Source of the DNA: Acidobacteriota bacterium | Lineage (GTDB): Bacteria > Acidobacteriota > Vicinamibacteria > Vicinamibacterales > CAVVIG01 | Reading direction: 5' to 3' | Assembly (NCBI GenBank): GCA_003223775.1 | Contig: QHWK01000062.1 | Location: 1 to 5,604, forward strand | DNA length: 5,604 bases | Shown here: in pieces, positions 1 through 5,552 of the stretch | Layout: each line of letters opens with the position of its first letter | Position numbering within the stretch: the first letter of the stretch is position 1 | Translations under genes and position numbers: made by a program | Notes under the pieces: generated by a model | The model's input: only the letters and a program-made list of their open reading frames with translations | Databases searched by the model: none | Told to the model about the DNA's origin: nothing

Positions 1-377
1 AAACATCCTTGTCCGCGAAGAAATCGTCGCCAATGAACTGCATTCTGTTGAACAGGCCGCTGTCACCACCAGCGCTTCCCGATCGGCTGACACGGGTGCT
101 CCCTCGACGATGACGTCGCCTTCGTCGCACACGCCAGCGGCTCGTGCGCCCTGAACACGGCGAAGTGTCGCAGTCTGCTTCCCACCTTCGGCAGACGCAA
201 ACTGGACACTGTAGGTGACATCCGCAATGGCATCGCCATCCGTGTCGATTTTGATTTCATACAGCGCGCCTGGCGCGAAGGGCTCTTTCGTCGTTGGCCC
301 GAGCGGGTTCACAGCGAAGGACGGGTGTACGTTCTTGGACCACCCCCAGGGACGACACCAGCTCCGACTTCTTTCAT
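1..377 (-). pseudogene. DUF4331 family protein, 5'-truncated and frameshifted remnant, runs off the left edge
   Basis: On the minus strand one frame is open from about 348 to the window edge and reads KNVHPSFAVNPLGPTTKE, then ALYEIKIDTDGDAIADVTY, then GDVIVEGAPVSADREA (the last at about 117-73). The 'LYEIKIDTDGD..AD.TY' stretch is the typical DUF4331 strand pattern; this family is secreted or periplasmic and of unknown function. From about 70 to 2 the DUF4331-like reading moves to a different frame, GLFNRMQFIGDDFFADKDV, which resembles the family's 'dFFA.kNV.aIVLEVP' region. The 'FAG.R.DPFFFD' segment normally between these parts is missing, so a small deletion plus frame change near 60-90 is likely. 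The N-terminal 'DH.D.P....DITD.Y.F' part is also absent: the only nearby ATG (377, overlapping the cytochrome stop as ATGA) leads to a 22-codon frame ending at 309. The gene follows the cytochrome directly, so the two were probably co-transcribed. A run of assembly errors is the main alternative to real decay. The family call is from memory of its motifs. Confidence 0.55.
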
Positions 378-1130
378 CGCGTTCCCTCCGGCGAGACGAG
401 ATACGCGACGAGGTCATCGAGCGCGGTTGGTTCGAGACGGTCGCGAAAGCTCGGCATCGCCGTTCTTCCGTCGTCGGTCGCGAACTCCGCCAATTCTTCC
501 TTGAAGAAGGAGTACAGCGTTCCGCCTGCATCGCGGAACTGAATCGAGAACGCGTCTTCGTTGACGCGGACCCCGATCATGCGCCGGCCCTCGCGCGTAA
601 CGGCCAGCACTTGCTTGAACCCGCTCGGCACTTCGGCCTGCGGATCGACGATCGACCGGCGAAGGTACGCCGGGCTCGAGCGAGCGCCAATGTCGGTCAA
701 GTCCGGACCGATGGGACCGCCATGTCCGCGGATTGTGTGGCAGGCTGCGCAGCCATTCGCCTCGTACACGAGCGCGCCGCGCGCGGCATCGCCCGGAAGC
801 GGCTCGCGCTTCACCCGTCCCAGGCTGCGAACGAAGGCGACTACCTGCCAGGTCTCACGCGCGCTCATCGCGTTGCCCGGCATGCCGGTTCCGCGAATGC
901 CTCGATTGACGACGCGGAACAATGCCTCGTCTGTCGGTGCGTGGCGGAGCGCCGCGCGCGCGAGGTTGGCGCCCCTGCCGCCGTCGCCGTCGGCGCCGTG
1001 ACAGTGAGGCGCATTGCGCTTCGAAGAGCGCTCTGCCGCGCGCGACTTCCTGCGCGGTGACTTTTGGGCGCGCCGTCGGTTCGAGCGCCACGGTCATCTG
1101 CAGTGCCAGTAACCACGAAGCTGTCCACAT
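374..1130 (-). pseudogene. Secreted diheme c-type cytochrome, interrupted by a single-base frameshift in its first heme motif
   Basis: Likely a periplasmic electron carrier with two cytochrome c domains. The ATG at 1130 follows a GGGGG run and an in-frame stop, and begins a signal-peptide-like segment (WTASWLLALQMTVA). Next comes VTAQEVARGRALFEAQCAS, the usual lead-in to a first CxxCH. At 1013-998 the DNA is tgc gcc tca c tgt cac: removing the extra base (plus-strand g at 1004) gives C-A-S-C-H, followed in the new frame by GADGDGGRGANLARAALRHA. The new frame has no stop until TGA at 376-374. It contains a likely axial Met (GTGMPG), a second heme motif CAACH followed by GGPIGPDLTDIG, and a later AMPSF with LDDLVAYL. 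The second half matches the putative heme-binding domain seen in Planctomycetes, Verrucomicrobia and Acidobacteria. Without repair, translation from 1130 yields a 91-residue product lacking both hemes. The gene is divergent from the sugar dehydrogenase, whose electron acceptor it could have been. The cytochrome identity is firm; whether the break is biological or an error is open. Confidence 0.85.
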
Positions 1131-1243
1131 CGCGACCCCCGAATGCCAATTGCGCGGTCACCTGCGAGGGTAGCTTACGACAGACGGGCGAGTCGGCGAG
1201 CCGTCAAGGCGAGGAGCCTCTGATCTAGAATCGCGGGCCAGAT
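1131..1243. other. Divergent intergenic region between the cytochrome and sugar dehydrogenase genes
   Basis: These 113 bp separate two divergent starts, so they should carry promoters for both directions. I see no convincing -35/-10 pair on either strand and no clear operator. A short inverted repeat, GAGG-AG-CCTC, lies in the half nearer the dehydrogenase but is too small to interpret. An in-frame TAG just upstream of 1244 blocks any longer dehydrogenase start. An in-frame TGA upstream of 1130 does the same for the cytochrome. Confidence 0.5.
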
Positions 1244-2371
1244 ATGTCCGAGCCTGACAGTACCGCGCTCAAGAGCATCATGATCGCCGCAGCGATTGGT
1301 GTCGCGATCGCAGCGCAGACGCCGGCGCCTCCGTCGCCCGCCGAGCTGATCGTGCCGCCCGGATTCAAGGCGTCGGTGTTCGCATCGGATCTTGCCGGCG
1401 CGCGGCTGATGACGGTGAGCCCCGAAGGCACGCTGCTCGTCGCCCGCCGACCCCGTAGCGAGGTCGTTGCGCTGCGACAGGACGCTGGCGGGAACACCCC
1501 CGCGACGCCCGAGGTGATCCTGAGCAATCTCACCAACGCGCACAGCCTCGCGTTCAAGGACGGCTGGCTCTACATCGCGACGACGCCAGCGGTGCTGAGA
1601 GTCCGATGGGCGAACGGCAGACCGCAAGGGGAACCCGAGAAGGTCGTCGACCTGCCCGCCTCCACGCCATCGTTGCACGTGTCGCGCACGATCAACTTCG
1701 GTCCCGACGGCCGGCTCTACGTATCGATAGGCTCGTCGTGCAACGTCTGTGTTGAACCCGACCCGCGCCGCACGACGATTCAGGTTCTGACGGGCGACGG
1801 CACGCTGCAGCCGTACGCGCGCGGTCTGCACAACGCCATCGGCTTCGACTGGGACCCGGACACCGGACGCATGTGGGCCGGCGAGACCGGACAAGACAAT
1901 CTCGGCGACGATTTTCCGCCCGACGAGATCGATCTCATCGAAGCCGGCAAGCACTACGGCTTCCCGTTCTTCATCGCGAAGAATCAGCCGAACATCGGCC
2001 AGCCCGAGCTGAGCGCCGCGAAGCGCGACATCGCCGTCGCCGACGCCGTACCGCCGGCGCTCGATCTCCCGGCGCACATCTCGCCAATCGATCTGCGGTT
2101 CTACAGAGGAACGCAGTTTCCTCCTGCGTTTCGCCACGCGCTTTTCATCGCGATGCATGGCTCGGTGCGCAAGACCAACGGCTACGTCGTCGCGCGCGTG
2201 GTTATGAAGGACGGCCGTCCGTCCGGCATCGAAAACTTCGCGAGCGGATTCCTGAAGGACGGCGTGATCCTCGGCCGCCCGGCAGGACTGGCGACCGGAC
2301 GGGACGGCGCGCTCTACGTGTCCGACGATAACAAGGGATTCATCTACCGAATCTCATATGAATCGCATTGA
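1244..2371 (+). CDS. Exported PQQ-dependent sugar (sorbosone/glucose-type) dehydrogenase, six-bladed beta-propeller
   Basis: This 375-residue protein belongs to the soluble glucose/sorbosone dehydrogenase family, which uses PQQ and calcium to oxidise an aldose or aldehyde, usually in the periplasm. Visible hallmarks: LHVSRTINFGPDGRLYVSIG at about 144-163, with His145 in the position expected for the catalytic base; the family's SSCNVC with a cysteine pair (166, 169) likely to form a disulfide; YARGLHNAIGFDW (191-203); GETGQDNLGDD (213-223); HYGFP (237-241); AHISP (277-281); MHGS near 304; and GRPAGLATGRDGALYVSDD (344-362). SCNVC is not followed by His, so no heme is bound. The N-terminus has a hydrophobic stretch at 13-25 ending AIAAQ, suggesting Sec export. 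The first ATG (1244) is preferred because it supplies Lys10 before the hydrophobic core; Met13 (1280) is an alternative. Shine-Dalgarno signals are weak at both. The end overlaps the next gene by 14 bp. Substrate and PQQ dependence are family inference. Confidence 0.9.
   Translation: MSEPDSTALKSIMIAAAIGVAIAAQTPAPPSPAELIVPPGFKASVFASDLAGARLMTVSPEGTLLVARRPRSEVVALRQDAGGNTPATPEVILSNLTNAHSLAFKDGWLYIATTPAVLRVRWANGRPQGEPEKVVDLPASTPSLHVSRTINFGPDGRLYVSIGSSCNVCVEPDPRRTTIQVLTGDGTLQPYARGLHNAIGFDWDPDTGRMWAGETGQDNLGDDFPPDEIDLIEAGKHYGFPFFIAKNQPNIGQPELSAAKRDIAVADAVPPALDLPAHISPIDLRFYRGTQFPPAFRHALFIAMHGSVRKTNGYVVARVVMKDGRPSGIENFASGFLKDGVILGRPAGLATGRDGALYVSDDNKGFIYRISYESH
2358..2371 (+). other. 14-bp start/stop overlap coupling the dehydrogenase and amidohydrolase genes
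   Basis: The amidohydrolase ATG (2358-2360) lies 11 nt before the dehydrogenase TGA (2369-2371), in a different frame. This arrangement, with no well-placed ribosome binding site, fits reinitiation by ribosomes finishing the upstream gene and implies a single transcript and linked expression levels. Confidence 0.75.
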
Positions 2372-3350
2372 GCTGGGCCGTCTCTCACGCCGTGCCTTCC
2401 TGACGAGCGTTGCCGCCGCCACGCTGGCGGCGACACGATCGCCCGCGGAGGCGCAGGCGCCGGCTATTCCGATCATCGACTCCCATATTCACCTCTTCGA
2501 TCCGACGCGCCCGCAGGGCGCGCCGTACAGCGGTCCCCAGCCGGCGCCGGGCGCCGCTCCGATCCCCGCCTACCCGGAGCGCTATCGCACGCTCGCGGTC
2601 CCACTCGGCGTCGTCGGCGCGATCCATGTCGAGGCGAGCCCGTGGATCGAGGACAACCTCTGGGTGCTCGAGGTCGCCCAGCGTGATCCGATCATGGTCG
2701 GCGTGATCGGCAACCTGGAGCCAGACAAGCCGGAGTTTCCTGAGTACCTCGAGCGATACCACAAGAACCCGCTGTTCCGTGGGATCCGCTACGGGAACCT
2801 GTGGGGACGCGACATCACGAAGCAGGCCACGAACCCCAACTTTCTCGGCGGCCTGAAACTCCTCGCCGAGGCGGACCTCGTGCTGGACACCGCGAACCCG
2901 CGTGTGCCACTCCTCGAAGCGATGATCCGCATCAGCGATGCCGTTCCGACACTTCGCATCGTGCTCGATCACCTGCCGTCGCTCGATCCCGTGGACGCCG
3001 ATCGCTCCGCCTACGACGCCGCGCTCAAGGAGATCGGCAAGCGCCCGCAGATCTACGTGAAGCTCTCGGAGATCATCCACCGCGTGAACGGTGAGGTCTC
3101 GATCGAGCTCAACACCTATCGCGCACGGCTGGACCTGCTGATGGGCGTGTTCGGCGACGACCGCATCCTGTTCGGCAGCGACTGGCCGAACAGCGACGGC
3201 GTCGCGCCGGTCGAACAGATTTTCACGGTGGCGAAGGAGTATTTCCTGGCGAAGCCGCGACCGATCGCCGAGAAGTATTTCTGGAAGAACTCGGTCGCCG
3301 CCTACAAATGGATCACGCGCGACCCATCACAGCCGACGCTGCGCGGCTAG
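2358..3350 (+). CDS. Tat-exported amidohydrolase (Amidohydro_2 / COG3618-like metal-dependent TIM-barrel hydrolase)
   Basis: This 330-residue protein starts with a twin-arginine signal (LSRRAFLTS at 9-17, then an Ala-rich core ending PAEAQA), so it is probably exported already folded. The mature part is a TIM-barrel hydrolase of the amidohydrolase-2 type. DSHIHLFDP (41-49) carries the HxH metal pair after strand 1, followed by GAIHVEAS (His90), RGIRYGNLW (141-149), IVLDHLPSLDP (His205), YVKLSE (233-238) and ILFGSDWPNSD (Asp275, the expected catalytic acid). The related COG3618 group contains L-fucono-, L-rhamnono- and pyrone-dicarboxylate lactonases, so a lactone or ester substrate is plausible but unproven. 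Those relatives are mostly cytoplasmic and about 280-300 residues; here the extra length is the export signal and a Pro/Gly-rich loop at about 50-72. The ATG lies inside the dehydrogenase gene with no good Shine-Dalgarno at normal spacing (AAGGGA is 19 nt away), suggesting translational coupling. The stop overlaps the convergent gene. Confidence 0.92.
   Translation: MNRIELGRLSRRAFLTSVAAATLAATRSPAEAQAPAIPIIDSHIHLFDPTRPQGAPYSGPQPAPGAAPIPAYPERYRTLAVPLGVVGAIHVEASPWIEDNLWVLEVAQRDPIMVGVIGNLEPDKPEFPEYLERYHKNPLFRGIRYGNLWGRDITKQATNPNFLGGLKLLAEADLVLDTANPRVPLLEAMIRISDAVPTLRIVLDHLPSLDPVDADRSAYDAALKEIGKRPQIYVKLSEIIHRVNGEVSIELNTYRARLDLLMGVFGDDRILFGSDWPNSDGVAPVEQIFTVAKEYFLAKPRPIAEKYFWKNSVAAYKWITRDPSQPTLRG
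3347..3350. other. Shared CTAG: convergent genes overlap by their stop codons
   Basis: The plus-strand amidohydrolase ends in TAG at 3348-3350 and the minus-strand propeller ends in TAG at 3349-3347. The palindrome CTAG thus provides both stops, leaving no intergenic DNA. Any terminators for the two transcripts must lie within the opposing gene. Confidence 0.9.
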
Positions 3351-4372
3351 ATCTTCACGCGGCAGATTGGCGCGAGCCCCCCGCCGACATCGTCCACCCA
3401 GTAGATGTAGCCCTTCCACACGGAGGCGCCGTGCGGAAACGGACTGCCGTCGGGCAGCACGATGGCGTCGACGACTTCACCGGTGACCATGTCCCGTTTG
3501 AAGAACGCGCCCATGTTCGTATCCGCTTCCCACAAGTACTTGGCGTCGGACGTTTCGATGCCGATGCCGTGCGGGCGATAGCCGACGGTCGGGAACATGT
3601 GCTCGACCGTCCAGGTCACGGGATTCATTCGATAGATCATCCGTGCGGGCGGCACAGCGATCCACAGCTTCCCGTTCTGCACTTGCTGACCGTGCGCTCC
3701 TGTGCCCGGCGCCGGAGGCCCAGGGTTGCCGGCGACGGCGCCACCGCGTCCGACGCCCAGACCGTCCGCAGTCGCCTGCCCGGCGTTCTGCGCTGGAGCC
3801 GGCGCCTGGCCACCGGCTCCTCTTCGCCCGCCTCCTCCGCCGGCGTCCGAAACTGCACGCGGGCGGACTGATGCGCCGTACGTGTCCGGCCGCGGGGACG
3901 TGTCGCTGTCTCTTTTGTAAATGACGCCGGCGCCCGGCGTGAAGTGCTTCTCGATCGTCTCGCCTGTCTTCGCGTCGGAACGGATGATTTCCCGGCTGTA
4001 CGTCGAGCCAATCCAGATCGTTCGGTGCTCTTGATCAACGCCGACACCGCTCGGACCGATCCCTTCCGGCGACAACTCATGCAGCAGCTTGCCCGCGTAG
4101 CTCGAGAGGTAGACTTTGCATCGGCCCGGCGTATCGGTGCGACTGCCGGCGACGTCGATTGTCCAGATCCCTTCCTCCGTGCATTGCATGCCGTTGCCCG
4201 AAAGGCCCGGCGCCTTGAAGAGGATCTCCACTTTTCCCGGACGACTCGCCCAGCCACGCTTGGGTGTGGGAGGTGTGTCGCCCTGCTGCGCCCACACGGG
4301 GTTCGACGCGAATACAGCGCCGCCCGCTGCCGCCGCGCGGGTCAGAAAGTCTCTCCGCTTCATCGTTGTCAT
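3347..4372 (-). CDS. Tat-exported beta-propeller protein (SMP-30/gluconolactonase- or Vgb-like), function unassigned
   Basis: From ATG 4372 this is a 341-residue protein opening with a classic twin-arginine signal (MKRRDFLTRAAAAGGA, with likely cleavage after SNPVWA at about residue 28). The body shows repeated propeller-type strands: GMQCTEEGIWTIDVA (61-75), GPSGVGVDQEHRTIWIGS (106-123), GKLWIAVPPARMIYRMNP (234-251), YRPHGIGIETSDAKYLWEAD (265-284) and FPHGASVWKGYIYWVDD (312-328). The PHG motifs and alternating 'G.W..D' pattern resemble SMP-30/gluconolactonase and virginiamycin-B-lyase-like propellers, but I cannot place catalytic metal ligands, so no reaction is assigned. A Gly/Pro/Ala-rich insert at about 175-231 breaks the propeller. 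The frame is open to an upstream ATG at 4492, but that would overlap the lipoprotein gene by about 90 bp and bury the Tat signal; the 4372 start has GAGAGG at the right distance. It sits 28 bp behind the parvulin-like gene, probably in one operon. Confidence 0.9.
   Translation of the reverse strand: MTTMKRRDFLTRAAAAGGAVFASNPVWAQQGDTPPTPKRGWASRPGKVEILFKAPGLSGNGMQCTEEGIWTIDVAGSRTDTPGRCKVYLSSYAGKLLHELSPEGIGPSGVGVDQEHRTIWIGSTYSREIIRSDAKTGETIEKHFTPGAGVIYKRDSDTSPRPDTYGASVRPRAVSDAGGGGGRRGAGGQAPAPAQNAGQATADGLGVGRGGAVAGNPGPPAPGTGAHGQQVQNGKLWIAVPPARMIYRMNPVTWTVEHMFPTVGYRPHGIGIETSDAKYLWEADTNMGAFFKRDMVTGEVVDAIVLPDGSPFPHGASVWKGYIYWVDDVGGGLAPICRVKI
3680..3850 (-). other. Low-complexity Gly/Pro/Ala/Gln insert within the beta-propeller gene
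   Basis: Residues about 175-231 of the propeller protein are almost free of hydrophobic strand residues: a GGGGGRRGAGG run, then PAPAQNAGQA, then GVGRGGAVAG and PGPPAPGTGAHG. The predicted blades resume directly after it at GKLWIAV. It is in frame and is best read as a disordered loop between blades rather than a domain. The DNA is very G+C-rich but shows no regular nucleotide tandem repeat. Confidence 0.75.
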
Positions 4373-4378
4373 AGCGGG

Positions 4379-4384
4379 CCTCTC
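4379..4384 (-). promoter_or_regulatory. Ribosome binding site for the beta-propeller gene
   Basis: GAGAGG lies 6 nt upstream of the ATG at 4372, inside the 28-bp gap after the lipoprotein stop (4403-4401). It decides the start in favour of 4372 over the in-frame ATG at 4492. A second in-frame ATG at 4363 (MKRRDFL) is possible but less well spaced. Confidence 0.7.
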
Positions 4385-4400
4385 GGAGTTGCCGCCGCAG

Positions 4401-5552
4401 CTACTTTGCGCCCGGCGTCGGGACCGGAAAGCTCGGTGGCTTGCCTTGTGACTCGACCAACCGGCGGGCGAGGTAGTTGACGATCTTCGCATCGCTTCTC
4501 GCAGCGGCCACGTAGGCGGTCCGCAGCAGCTGCTCTTTGCGCGCGCGAAGCGCCTGCGTGATTTGCTCGCGGACCGCCGGCATCGAAAGATCGCGCTGCC
4601 CGGCCAGCTCGTGGCCGACGACCAGCACGATCGTGTAGCCGCCCTCCGCGCTCACGACTGAAATCGATCCTGGCTCTTTGTTCAGGACCGCGTTGCGTAA
4701 CGATGGTGGGGCCTGCTTCAGCCTCGACATGGGGACAAGTCCCAGGTCGCCGCCGCGGGGCGCCGTCGCAGGATCCTCGGAGAAGCTCGCGGCAACCTCC
4801 TGGAACGACGCGCCGCCTTTCAGGCGCTCCATCAGCATCTGCGTTTTCGCGAGTGCGTCCTGCGGAGTCGTCGCGTCGTCTCCGTTCCTGTTGGTCACCT
4901 GTGCATCGCGCACCGGCGTGACGACGATCTGCGCCAGATGATACGACTCTTCGGGAACGTTGAACTGCGCGCGATTGGCTGCGAAGAAGTCGGCCACTTC
5001 TCGATCGGCGACCGCAACCTTCGCGGTCACTTCCTGAGCGATGACCTTCTGCGCGAGCAGCTCGCGCCGGAGTCCCTCCCGTAAGTCCGCTGGCGTCAGA
5101 CCGCGTCGCTTCAGTTCCTGCTGAAAGGCGTCTTCCGGGACGTTTTTCCTGGTGCCCGCGACCGCGCTATCCAGGTCACTCTGGCCAATCTCGAGCTTGA
5201 GTTGATTCGCCTTCGCCAGAAGAATGTCCTGGACGATGAGATCATCGAGCAGGTTCAGCTTGGCTGTCAGGGCCTCCTCCTCCGACACCGGTTGCGCGGG
5301 ATTCTGCGCTCGCCGGTAGGCCATCTCGACGTCCTGACGCGAAATACTCCGTCCGTCGACGACGGCCCAGGTGTCGGCGGTCACCGTCGACGCGGAGCTC
5401 GAGGGCGTCGATCGACAGGCCGCGGCCAACCAGGCGGCCGCAAGTGCGCTCGAGAAGATGATCGGACGCCAGTACGGCGCGCTACGTGTGGACGAAGCGC
5501 GAGGCGTCAGCCGAGCGAACGGCTGCGACGTCGTTGCGGTCTCGTTCGCCAT
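4401..5552 (-). CDS. SurA-like parvulin-type peptidyl-prolyl isomerase, predicted lipoprotein
   Basis: This 383-residue protein is a predicted envelope folding factor. A basic N-terminal stretch leads into a hydrophobic core (IIFSSALAAAWLAAAC, 31-46) ending in a lipobox-like AAAC, so Cys46 is probably lipidated. After a Ser/Thr linker comes a SurA-type N-domain: WAVVDGRSISRQDVEMAYRR (62-81), a helical segment with LLDDLIVQDILLAKANQLKL (101-120), and GLTPADLREGLRRELLAQKV (151-170). The parvulin domain spans about 203-313: LAQIVVTP, ASFQEVAASFSEDPATAPRG with GGDLGLVP, then AVLNKEPGSISVVSAEGGYTIVLV. The usual strand-1 motif (HILV-type) reads AQIVV, so the position often held by a conserved His is Gln, and isomerase activity is uncertain. 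The part before the core is unusually long (about 30 residues), but no better in-frame start is visible; Shine-Dalgarno support at 5552 is poor. It is the first gene of the unit with the Tat propeller. Confidence 0.92.
   Translation of the reverse strand: MANETATTSQPFARLTPRASSTRSAPYWRPIIFSSALAAAWLAAACRSTPSSSASTVTADTWAVVDGRSISRQDVEMAYRRAQNPAQPVSEEEALTAKLNLLDDLIVQDILLAKANQLKLEIGQSDLDSAVAGTRKNVPEDAFQQELKRRGLTPADLREGLRRELLAQKVIAQEVTAKVAVADREVADFFAANRAQFNVPEESYHLAQIVVTPVRDAQVTNRNGDDATTPQDALAKTQMLMERLKGGASFQEVAASFSEDPATAPRGGDLGLVPMSRLKQAPPSLRNAVLNKEPGSISVVSAEGGYTIVLVVGHELAGQRDLSMPAVREQITQALRARKEQLLRTAYVAAARSDAKIVNYLARRLVESQGKPPSFPVPTPGAK

Noticed and set aside
63..260. 65-residue minus-strand ORF starting MKSKSTRM
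   Set aside because: It is a third frame across the DUF4331 remnant; the DUF4331-like reading is in the other two frames and this peptide has no family features.
998..1013. Programmed ribosomal frameshift in the cytochrome
   Set aside because: No slippery heptamer or obvious stimulatory structure is visible, and no known cytochrome c uses one. A mutation or sequence error is simpler.
215..1060. 281-residue plus-strand ORF across the cytochrome region
   Set aside because: It lies antisense to clear cytochrome and DUF4331 sequence, is Arg/Ala-rich with no recognisable motif, and is long only because G+C-rich DNA has few stops.
1001..1161. 98-residue minus-strand ORF with a GTG start (MTAQLAFGGRDVDS) as an alternative cytochrome start
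   Set aside because: Its frame carries neither the VARGRALFEAQCAS lead-in nor the CxxCH half; it is out of phase with both parts of the cytochrome.
1175..2158. 327-residue minus-strand ORF antisense to the sugar dehydrogenase
   Set aside because: Arg/Val-rich composition and no domain motif, with full overlap of a gene carrying many conserved family motifs. Typical antisense shadow.
2385..3080. 231-residue minus-strand ORF antisense to the amidohydrolase
   Set aside because: No motif or signal, and it lies entirely within a well-supported coding gene.
4373..4492. N-terminal extension of the beta-propeller to the ATG at 4492
   Set aside because: It would add 40 Ser/Arg-rich residues before a textbook Tat signal and overlap the lipoprotein gene. 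The good ribosome binding site is at 4379-4384.
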